Assembly (NCBI GenBank): GCA_937907595.1
Contig: CALCXL010000247.1
Location: 1-7,917 of the forward strand
Origin: an uncultured Pseudomonadota bacterium
Lineage (GTDB): Bacteria > Myxococcota_A > UBA796 > UBA9615
Direction: 5' to 3'
Length of the DNA stretch: 7,917 nt
The position numbers and the translations under genes were made by a program. The notes beneath the pieces were generated by a model. It worked only from the letters and a program-made list of their open reading frames with translations, ran no database searches and was not told where the DNA came from. Every line of letters begins with the position of its first letter. Position 1 is the first letter of the stretch. Below, piece after piece: positions 1 to 6,287 of the stretch.

Positions 1-2
1 AC

Positions 3-1361
3 CCGCGGCAGATGGGCTTTCCGGCCCTGCGCACGCGCCAGTTCCTGCTGCCGATGTTGGCCGCCGGCCACGACGTCACCCTGGCCACGCTGGTGGACGG
101 ACGGGCCCAGGACGCGCCCGACGGCCTGCAGGAGCGGCGGGCCAACACACCCTCAGGGGAGCGCGCCTACCGCTCGGTGGTGGTGCGTTCGGACGTGCCC
201 GGGCGCTTCCTGATGCTGCGGGACCTGCGGCGGGACACGGCCCCGGACGTGGTGGTGACGGCGGGGCCCTTCCTGCCCATGGCGGCGGGGGCGCGGGCGG
301 CGGGCGACGAGCCGCTGTGGGTCGACGTGCCCGGGGACCCCATGAGCGAGGCCCAGGCGCGATCCTTTCGATCGGGCTCCACGGACCCGATCCACCGCTA
401 CCGGGAGATGCTGGGCTGGGCCCTGGCCCGGGGGGATCGCTTCTCGGTGATCAGCGACGCGCAGCGCGGGCCCCTGGTGGGCGCCCTGGGGCTGGCCGGG
501 CGCATGACCGCAGAGGCGATGGGCCACGAGCTGGTGCACGTGCAGCCGGGCTCGGTGGAGGCCCTGGACGACGATCTGGGCCGGATCGAGCCCGCGCCCG
601 CGGCCCTGGACGCGCTGCCGGCCGACGCCTTCGTGGTGCTCTTCTGCGGCGGCTACAACACCTGGCTCGACGACGACACCATGCTGCAGGGCCTGCTGCG
701 GGCGATGGAGCGGGACCCGTCGATCCACTTCGTCTCCACCGGCGGCGCGCTGCGCGGCCACGAGGAGGGGACCTACCACCGCTTCGCCGGCCGGGCAGCG
801 GGCAGCCCGCACGCAGACCGCTTCCACTTCCTGGGCTGGATCCCGACGCGGGCCCTCCCGTCGGTCTTCGCGCGGGCGCAGGTGACGCTGTTCTGCGACC
901 TGCCCTGCTACGAGGCGGAGTTCGGCGCGCGCACCCGCATCCTGGAGTCGCTGGAGCGGGGGGTGCCGGTGGCCGCCACGGACTCCTGCGACCTCACCCA
1001 CGACCTGCGGGGCTGCGCGCTCTTCCACCCGCTGCCCGCCAGCGACGCCGACGCGGTGGCGCGCTCCCTCACCGATCTGGCCGGGGCGCGGCGGTCGGGC
1101 GCTCCCCTGGAGGCGCAGCGGGATCTGCGGCCCTGGTCCCTGCTGCGTGAGCGCTACTCCCTGCAGGGCACGACGCAGCCGCTGCTCCGGTGGATCGACG
1201 CCCCCTCACGCTCCCCCGGCGGGGTGCCCATCGACTTCCTGGAGGACTACTGGCAGGAGCTGGCGCGGCTGCAGGACCGGCTGGAGGAGGTCTGGAACTC
1301 GCCCACCTGGAAGGTGCTGGGCCGGCTGCACAAGGCGCTGTCGCGGCTGCGGTGGGGCTGA
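3..1361 (+). CDS. GT-B glycosyltransferase (GT4-like), 5' end cut by the window
   Basis: Probable sugar transferase with a two-Rossmann GT-B fold, acting in the cytoplasm or at the inner membrane on a surface glycan; donor and acceptor cannot be read from sequence. Numbering from the ATG at base 12, the N-terminal half has the usual 'GFPALRTRQFL...AAGHDVTLATL' opening. The C-terminal Rossmann half begins near residue 207 (VVLFCGGYN). The GT4-like donor site is near 301-320, with EAEFGARTRILE followed by RGVPVAAT. The tail (about 410-449) is a short coiled helix ending SPTWKVLGRL, a motif often seen at the ends of polysaccharide glycosyltransferases. The frame stays open upstream of base 12 (codons for P-R-Q), and family proteins usually have a first beta strand before this point, so the true start is probably outside the window. 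It ends 4 bp from the convergent hydrolase gene. Fold is confident; substrate unknown. Confidence 0.85.
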   Translation, partial: PRQMGFPALRTRQFLLPMLAAGHDVTLATLVDGRAQDAPDGLQERRANTPSGERAYRSVVVRSDVPGRFLMLRDLRRDTAPDVVVTAGPFLPMAAGARAAGDEPLWVDVPGDPMSEAQARSFRSGSTDPIHRYREMLGWALARGDRFSVISDAQRGPLVGALGLAGRMTAEAMGHELVHVQPGSVEALDDDLGRIEPAPAALDALPADAFVVLFCGGYNTWLDDDTMLQGLLRAMERDPSIHFVSTGGALRGHEEGTYHRFAGRAAGSPHADRFHFLGWIPTRALPSVFARAQVTLFCDLPCYEAEFGARTRILESLERGVPVAATDSCDLTHDLRGCALFHPLPASDADAVARSLTDLAGARRSGAPLEAQRDLRPWSLLRERYSLQGTTQPLLRWIDAPSRSPGGVPIDFLEDYWQELARLQDRLEEVWNSPTWKVLGRLHKALSRLRWG

Positions 1362-1365
1362 TCCC

Positions 1366-3099
1366 TCACTCCCAGAAGAATCCCAGGAACGTCCAGGGGT
1401 CGATGGCCGGCTCCGCCTGCGTCACCCCCTCGATCTTGCCGACCATCAGCCAGGGCACCGACACGTTCTGACCCGCGGCCTGGCGCTCGTCGATCCAGAG
1501 TTGGACGTAGTCGGCCACCGACGATTCCCCGTCCAGATCGCCCTGCCAGCCCGGCCACGACGGCACCCAGTCCGGCGGAATGGAGTCCCGGGCCACCAGG
1601 TGCAGGCCGTCGACGTTGCCCTCGATGCGCGCCCGCCAGGAGTCCGCCGAGGGCCAGTCAGCGCAGTTGGGGCTGCCCCAGTCGTCCAGGAACAACGCGC
1701 CCGCAGCCCCGTGCTGCTGCCACTCCTGCAGGTAGTTCCCCCGCGCCTCGAAGCTGCACTGCACCGCGCCCACTGGCTGCCCCGAGCTGTAGTCGGCCGA
1801 GGTCAGCGTGAAGCGCCCCACCGTCTGGCCGTCGTTGTCGAAGTCCCACCAGCCGCCGATGCGCACGCCGGTGTGCTCGGGCCGCGCCCCGGCCCCCGAG
1901 GGATCGTGGGTCTGCAGCCCCTCGAAGGTCAGCTGGCCCGCCGGCGCTGGGGGCAGCTCCTGCACGGTGTCGTCGTCGTCGCCCGTCGGCGGATCCACGT
2001 GCTGCTCCACCACCGCCCAGATCGCCTCCGCCACCCCCGGCGGCCAGTCGGTGCCGCCCCGGTTGCCCAGCACCGCCACCGCCGTCTCCAGGTCCCGCCG
2101 GTAGCCCAGCCAGATCCCGTAGCCCTCGGCCAGGCCCAGGTGCGCGTGCTGCTCCTTCGGGCTCGCCTCGTCGATCAGCTCCATGCCCAGGACGAACCCG
2201 CGGCCCTGCTGGTGGAAGGACTGGCTGCCCAGCTCGTAGATCTGCTGTCCGTCGAGCACGTCCCCCCCGAAGAGCTCCGCCCCCCAGAGGGCCAGGTTGC
2301 CCACCGACATCGTCACGTCGCCGGATCCCCGACGCACCGAGGGGTGCTCCCGGTCCGTCACGTCTTCGCCGGCCAGCGTGCCGCGCACGACGTCGCCCCA
2401 GGCCTCCCCCGCCACCGCCGCGTTGTCCAGATCCAGGGGCTCCAGGAAGCGCGCGCGCACGTCCTCGGCCCAGGAGCGCCCGCTCAGGGCCTCCACCAGC
2501 TGGCCCGCGTAGACGTAGTTGGTGGAGGCGTAGCTGCGGGCTTGCCCGGGTCCGTGCTGGTTCGGCAGGGACTCCGCGAGCGCGATCAGCTCCTCCTGGC
2601 TGATCGCCGCCGACGGCACGAAGTCGGGGTGGTCGACGACGTCCGGCAGGCCCGACGTGTGGTCGAGCATCTGCCGAACCGTCGCGGTCCAGTGGCCGGA
2701 CAGGCCGTCCAGCTCCTGGGCTCCGCCGCCGCGGTGGATCGTGAAGTCGTCCGACTCCGACTGCAGCAGCGCCGCCACCGCGAAGGTCTCCGTGGCGCTG
2801 CCGATCTTGAAGCGGTGCCCGCGCTCCAGGGCCTCCCCCGTGGTGGGGTTCGCGATCCCGCGCACCGCGGACCAGGCGCCGGCGTCGTGGGGCTTGATGG
2901 CGATGGCCAGGCCAGGGACGTCCAGGGCGTCGAACTGCGCGTCGAGCACCGCGAGCAGATCGGCCTCAAAGTCCGCGTCCAGGGTGGCCTGGGGCTCCGG
3001 GCTGGGCTCGGGGAGCGGCTGGGTGCTGGGGTCCGGCTCGGCCGAGGGGCAGGCGGCCAGCAGCAAGCAGAGGAGCGGGAGGGAGGGGCGGAGGCTCAT
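1366..3099 (-). CDS. Beta-lactamase-fold serine hydrolase-like lipoprotein with altered catalytic motifs and an unknown C-terminal domain
   Basis: A 577-residue exported protein. Residues 1-17 form a lipoprotein signal with lipobox LLAAC (Cys17); a Pro/Glu-rich tether follows to about residue 40. Residues ~42-365 resemble the class C beta-lactamase / D-Ala-D-Ala carboxypeptidase / esterase family: VPGLAIAI, then FKIGSATETFAV where SxxK is expected (S101, but E104 in place of Lys), YASTNY where YxN is expected (Y190, Ser192 in place of Asn), and HLG (H320-G322) as the KTG-like third motif. A GDDDDT linker (D374-D377) leads to a ~190-residue C-terminal domain I do not recognise, rich in Trp and Asp with two Cys. 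I chose the ATG at 3099 because the signal peptide starts there; a GTG at 3147 would add 16 Arg-rich residues. No clear Shine-Dalgarno is seen. It may be a pseudoenzyme that binds peptidoglycan or another ligand. The fold is confident, activity is not. Confidence 0.85.
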   Translation of the reverse strand: MSLRPSLPLLCLLLAACPSAEPDPSTQPLPEPSPEPQATLDADFEADLLAVLDAQFDALDVPGLAIAIKPHDAGAWSAVRGIANPTTGEALERGHRFKIGSATETFAVAALLQSESDDFTIHRGGGAQELDGLSGHWTATVRQMLDHTSGLPDVVDHPDFVPSAAISQEELIALAESLPNQHGPGQARSYASTNYVYAGQLVEALSGRSWAEDVRARFLEPLDLDNAAVAGEAWGDVVRGTLAGEDVTDREHPSVRRGSGDVTMSVGNLALWGAELFGGDVLDGQQIYELGSQSFHQQGRGFVLGMELIDEASPKEQHAHLGLAEGYGIWLGYRRDLETAVAVLGNRGGTDWPPGVAEAIWAVVEQHVDPPTGDDDDTVQELPPAPAGQLTFEGLQTHDPSGAGARPEHTGVRIGGWWDFDNDGQTVGRFTLTSADYSSGQPVGAVQCSFEARGNYLQEWQQHGAAGALFLDDWGSPNCADWPSADSWRARIEGNVDGLHLVARDSIPPDWVPSWPGWQGDLDGESSVADYVQLWIDERQAAGQNVSVPWLMVGKIEGVTQAEPAIDPWTFLGFFWE

Positions 3100-3160
3100 G
3101 GGTGCAGGATATCGCGGTCGGCGCGCAGCCACCCTGTGCACCGTCACGGCCGGAGCCGGA

Positions 3161-3601
3161 TCAGTCCTTGAGGGGGGTCAATCGGGTGCTGCTGTCGCCC
3201 GGGGCCGATGCAGTGGGCCACTCACCGGACATGCCGGCGCTCAGCGCCTGGATCGTCTGGGTGGTGCGCGCCGCCTCCTCCGTGGCCTGCCGCGTGTTCT
3301 CTTCCACGCGGAGCTGCACCAGGACCAGGCCGGCCTGGATGCGGAACCAGTAGCCGAAGGGCATGGACAGCCCCAGGCCGATCAGGCCGCCGATGAGGGC
3401 CGCCAGGAAGGGCTCGTACAGCGCCGGGTGCACGTTGTATCCCAGCTTCCAGTCGCGCCAGAGCCAGAAGACCACGCCGCAGACCGCCGCCAGCCCGCCC
3501 ACGGCGGTGGCCACGAACCAGAAGGCCCGCTTGTGCAGGGTGTCCGCCAGCTCCCGCACCCGCAGGGCCTCGGCGTCAACGCTGTCTACGTCCTTGTTCA
3601 T
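3161..3601 (-). CDS. Small two-helix inner-membrane protein with coiled-coil tail, function unknown
   Basis: A 146-residue protein I do not recognise. The N-terminal ~25 residues are charged and probably helical. Two hydrophobic segments follow, at about 27-48 (FWFVATAVGGL...VVFWLW) and 64-86 (PFLAALIGGLIGLGL...YWF). A hydrophilic segment at about 95-125 (LRVEENTRQATEEAARTTQ) looks like a short coiled coil, and the tail is rich in Ser, Thr and Pro. A hairpin with both ends in the cytoplasm is the simplest topology. The ATG at 3601 is preferred because the acidic N-terminus begins there; an in-frame ATG at 3634 would add 11 residues (MGSFTRLCCRA). Neither start has a good ribosome site. It lies 45 bp downstream of hflX and 61 bp upstream of the hydrolase, all on the minus strand. 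Third-position G/C bias and the clean hydrophobic pattern support a real gene. Confidence 0.75.
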   Translation of the reverse strand: MNKDVDSVDAEALRVRELADTLHKRAFWFVATAVGGLAAVCGVVFWLWRDWKLGYNVHPALYEPFLAALIGGLIGLGLSMPFGYWFRIQAGLVLVQLRVEENTRQATEEAARTTQTIQALSAGMSGEWPTASAPGDSSTRLTPLKD

Positions 3602-3646
3602 CGCACGGCAGCATAGACGCGTGAAGGAGCCCATGCCGCGCGGTGA

Positions 3647-5380
3647 TCAGATCTCCAGGGGCCGCTGCTGCCACTCCGGCCGCGTGTCGCCGAAGCCCTC
3701 GCGCCAGAGGTGCCGCTCCACCGCGAGCATCAGATCCCCCAGCCCGTCCCGGTTCAGGGCTGAGACCGGCAGGCCACCGGACTCCCGCACCGCCTCCGCG
3801 AGCGCCTCGGGGGCGGCCAGGTCGGCCTTGTTGAGGACCAGCTGCACGGGCAGGTGGCCCAGGCCCAGGGCGTCGACGACGTCGGAGACCACCTGCACGT
3901 GCAGGGCCCGGTAGGGGTCGCTGGCGTCGATGACGTGGATGAGCAGGGACGCGTCCTGCAGCTCCTCCAGGGTGGCCTCGAAGGCCTTCATCAGATCCTT
4001 CGGCAGGTGCTCGATGAAGCCGACCGTGTCCGTGATCACCACCTCCCGCGCGTCGGGGAAGCGCATGCGGCGGCTGGTGGTGTCCAGGGTGGCGAAGAGC
4101 TTGTCCTCGGCCAGGACGTCGGACTTCGTCAGCGCGTTGAGCAGCGTGGACTTGCCGGCGTTGGTGTAGCCGACCAGCGCCGCCACGGGCACCCCCGCCC
4201 CCTGCCGCTGACTGCGCCGCAGGGTCCGCTTCCGGGCCAGGGCACGGAGCTGGTTCTGCAGGATGGCGATGCGGTCCCGGGCGCGCCGACCGCGGATCTC
4301 CAGCTTGGTCTCACCGGGGCCGCGTCCACCGATCCCGCCCGCCAGCCGCGACAGGGAGGTCTGCATGGCGCCCAGCCGCGGCAGCAGGTACTTGAGCTGC
4401 GCCAGCTCCACCTGCACCCGGCCGTCCGAGCTGTTGGCGTGCTGGGCGAAGATGTCCAGGATGAGCTGCGTGCGGTCGATGACCTTGAGCTCCGTGCGCT
4501 CGGAGATCGTGCGGCCCTGGCTGGGGTTGAGGTCCCGGTCGAAGACCAGCAGGTCAGCCTCCAGGTACATCGATCGGATGAGCAGCTCCTCCAGCTTGCC
4601 CTTGCCGATCAGCGTGCGGGGATCGATCTTCGAGCGCCGCTGCACGATGCGGTCGATGACGTGCAGGCCCGCGGTGTCGGCCAGCCGCTCGAGCTCGCCC
4701 ATGCGGCGGTCGATGGCCTGATCGCCCCGTTCTTCGACCCCCACCAGGATGGCGCGGGGGCGGTCGTCGACGGGGCCCTCGAGCCGGCGCGCGGCGGTGA
4801 ACTCGCCCTCCAGCGCCTCGATCAGCCGAGCGAAGTCCTCCCGCACATCGTGCAGCCGGATCGGCCCCTCCTTGCGCCAGGGGTGCCGCTCGCCGGCCTG
4901 CTCGGGGGGCATGGCGTGGGGCGGCAGGAGGGTGGCGTACTCCAGCGTGCCCGGCAGCCCGTCCGCGCCCACCTCGATCGCCGCGACCAGATCCAGCCGG
5001 AGCAGCGACAGGTCGGTGAGGTCGTCGTGGTTGAGCCCCTTGCCGAAGAAGTCCGTGACCAGCAGCCGCAGGCCACGAAAGCGGCGCGCTCCGGCACGGG
5101 AGCGCCCCAGGTCGGGCAGGAACAGCTTCTCGTGGCTGCCCACCACGACGTGGGTGACGACGCCGCGGCGGTCCACCAGCACGCCGAGCTTGCGCCCGGT
5201 GGACAGGGACTGCTCGCAGAGGCTGCGGGCGAGCTCGGGGGAGACGATCTGGTCGGGGCGCAGGCGCCGCCGGTACAGGTGGCTGAGGGCCTTCAGGTCG
5301 CTGGGCTTGAGGCCCTGGAGGTTGCCGTGAACAGGTTGCAGATCGACTCCGGCGTGCGGTGGAGTCCGAAGCCTAGTCAT
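3647..5380 (-). CDS. hflX: GTPase HflX with long N-terminal extension
   Basis: A TRAFAC-class GTPase. Characterised HflX proteins bind the 50S subunit or 70S ribosome, split stalled or hibernating ribosomes, and help recovery from heat or other stress. In this 577-residue protein the canonical HflX N-domain starts near 209 (RAILVGVE) and includes RTLIGKGKLEEL (~255-266). A coiled-coil linker follows, with the family signature GGRGPGETKLE (351-361). The G domain has the P-loop GYTNAGKS (404-411), switch II DTVGF (451-455) and NKAD (517-520). E. coli HflX is 426 residues; here about 205 extra residues precede the canonical start, opening VHGNLQGLKPSDLKAL. From memory, similar extensions occur in deltaproteobacterial HflX proteins. 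The ATG at 5380 lacks an obvious Shine-Dalgarno, but the coding pattern supports most of the extension. It is the second gene in the minus-strand run. The family call is very secure. Confidence 0.97.
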   Translation of the reverse strand: MTRLRTPPHAGVDLQPVHGNLQGLKPSDLKALSHLYRRRLRPDQIVSPELARSLCEQSLSTGRKLGVLVDRRGVVTHVVVGSHEKLFLPDLGRSRAGARRFRGLRLLVTDFFGKGLNHDDLTDLSLLRLDLVAAIEVGADGLPGTLEYATLLPPHAMPPEQAGERHPWRKEGPIRLHDVREDFARLIEALEGEFTAARRLEGPVDDRPRAILVGVEERGDQAIDRRMGELERLADTAGLHVIDRIVQRRSKIDPRTLIGKGKLEELLIRSMYLEADLLVFDRDLNPSQGRTISERTELKVIDRTQLILDIFAQHANSSDGRVQVELAQLKYLLPRLGAMQTSLSRLAGGIGGRGPGETKLEIRGRRARDRIAILQNQLRALARKRTLRRSQRQGAGVPVAALVGYTNAGKSTLLNALTKSDVLAEDKLFATLDTTSRRMRFPDAREVVITDTVGFIEHLPKDLMKAFEATLEELQDASLLIHVIDASDPYRALHVQVVSDVVDALGLGHLPVQLVLNKADLAAPEALAEAVRESGGLPVSALNRDGLGDLMLAVERHLWREGFGDTRPEWQQRPLEI

Positions 5381-5428
5381 CGCGGGCCGAAAGCAAAGGG
5401 CGCGCGACCCGCATTGCTGACAGCGCAG

Positions 5429-6169
5429 CTACCGCGGCGGCAGCCCCATGGCCTTGCGGTACGCGGCGAGTTCGGCGGCCTCACGCTCCTCGCGGCGCCG
5501 CTTCTGCTGCTGGACCAGCTGCTTGGGCCCGGGTCCCTGCAGGGCCAGGGCCAGGCCGCCGCCCACCCGCCAGGTGTGCTGCTCGGGCCCGGTGAAGAGG
5601 CCGACCACCAGGAACTCCGGGCGCAGGTGCAGCGGGGTACGGGGGAGGGGGATGTCGGCGCCCAGGGGCAGGTAGAGCTGCACGGGCCAGTTGTCGTCGC
5701 TGGGGATCGTCCAGCTCCCCTGGACGTGGGGGGCCAGGTAGATCGCCGGCGCCTTCGGGCCGCCCAGACGCTTGCCGATGCTGAACCCGCCGTCGATGCC
5801 CAGGGCCGCCCCCACCACGTTCCACTTGCCCGCCGCGCCGCAGCAGCCGCCGGCCAGCAGCCCCGCGTCGATCGTCAGGTCGATGGGCCCCCGGATCACC
5901 TGCACGCGCACGTCGAAGCCGCCGCCAAACGTCGCAAAGGAGTAGGTCCAGAAGCGCCCGCCGATCTCCACCCGGGGGTCCACGCCGCCGCGCACGCTGC
6001 CGATCAGCTCGCTGCCGCCGAACTCGCCGGTCTCCGCCCGCGCAGCAGCGCCCAGGCCCAGGGCGACCTCCACGGTCCCCTTCGGCAAGGTTTCGGCGGG
6101 ACGAAAGCGAAATGCGGGGCCGCAACCGACGGCGCTGAATACCAGGAGCAGGAGCAGGAAGCGGCGCAT
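5429..6169 (-). CDS. Beta-strand-rich (outer-membrane barrel-like) lipoprotein, function unknown
   Basis: A 246-residue exported protein. It begins MRRFLLLLLVFSAVGC, a short lipoprotein signal with lipobox AVGC (Cys16). Residues ~30-205 show alternating polar/hydrophobic segments bounded by Gly and aromatics (GTVEVALGLGAA, VEIGGRFWTYSF, FDVRVQVI, IDLTIDAGL, LHLRPEFLVVGLF, WRVGGGLALALQ). This resembles a small outer-membrane beta-barrel or similar antiparallel sheet. A vicinal Cys pair lies at 109-110 in a Gly-rich turn. The tail (~220-246) switches to a charged helix (KRRREEREAAELAAYRKAM). A strong Shine-Dalgarno immediately upstream supports this start. It is the first gene of the minus-strand run, divergent from the kinase and 48 bp ahead of hflX. 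No specific function can be given. Lipoprotein export is well supported; the barrel assignment is a pattern-based guess. Confidence 0.8.
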   Translation of the reverse strand: MRRFLLLLLVFSAVGCGPAFRFRPAETLPKGTVEVALGLGAAARAETGEFGGSELIGSVRGGVDPRVEIGGRFWTYSFATFGGGFDVRVQVIRGPIDLTIDAGLLAGGCCGAAGKWNVVGAALGIDGGFSIGKRLGGPKAPAIYLAPHVQGSWTIPSDDNWPVQLYLPLGADIPLPRTPLHLRPEFLVVGLFTGPEQHTWRVGGGLALALQGPGPKQLVQQQKRRREEREAAELAAYRKAMGLPPR

Positions 6170-6285
6170 GTCCCCTCCATCGGCAGGATCGGCGGGATCT
6201 GGAGCCCCAAGCCGGCGCCGGACGGGTTCCCGGGCGTCGTGGCCGCGGCGAACTGCGATGGCGGTCGCCTTGATACGATCGGATC
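6170..6285. other. Divergent intergenic region between lipoprotein and kinase genes
   Basis: This 116-bp gap must hold the promoters for both directions. It contains the lipoprotein Shine-Dalgarno, two adjacent imperfect 9-bp repeats ATCGGCRGG (6179-6196), a GC-rich palindrome CCGGCGCCGG (6212-6221) and a CCCGGG (6229-6234). The extended -10-like element and most of the 13-bp palindrome lie at its right end. No convincing sigma-70 promoter is visible for the minus-strand direction. Confidence 0.6.
6172..6178 (-). promoter_or_regulatory. Shine-Dalgarno of the barrel-like lipoprotein gene
   Basis: Read on the minus strand the sequence is GGAGGGG followed by AC and the ATG at 6169. It is the only strong ribosome site seen in the window and supports the lipoprotein start. 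Its spacing to the start codon is slightly short. Confidence 0.6.
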
Positions 6286-6287
6286 GT
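6271..6287 (+). promoter_or_regulatory. Putative extended -10 promoter and palindromic operator at the kinase start
   Basis: TG-A-TACGAT (6271-6279) resembles an extended -10 element (TGN plus a hexamer matching TATAAT at 4 of 6 positions). No -35 match is seen about 17 bp upstream. Transcription would start about 6-8 bp after the hexamer, at or next to the kinase GTG at 6286, giving a leaderless message. The same bases hold the perfect hyphenated palindrome ACGATC-G-GATCGT (6275-6287), which could bind a dimeric regulator. This is pattern matching only, and such short motifs can arise by chance. Confidence 0.3.

Noticed and set aside
3100..3160. A weak hairpin (GGTGC/GCGCC arms) and a TATCCT -10-like element upstream of the hydrolase
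   Set aside because: The stem is five pairs with a wobble and a long loop and has no T tract. The -10-like hexamer matches only 4 of 6 positions, with no -35 and no extended TG.
1147..3171. A 674-codon open frame on the plus strand
   Set aside because: It is antisense to the hydrolase-like lipoprotein, whose signal peptide and fold motifs are clear. No domain is visible in the translated product.
5381..5428. A GC-rich hairpin followed by a short T run between the lipoprotein gene and hflX as a terminator
   Set aside because: The stem (around GGGTCGCGCGCCC on the minus strand) can form only about four pairs, one of them a wobble, and the following TTTGCTTT is not a continuous T tract.
6179..6196. 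Two tandem imperfect 9-bp repeats ATCGGCRGG as a regulatory repeat
   Set aside because: There are only two copies of low-complexity GC-rich sequence next to the Shine-Dalgarno; chance is sufficient.
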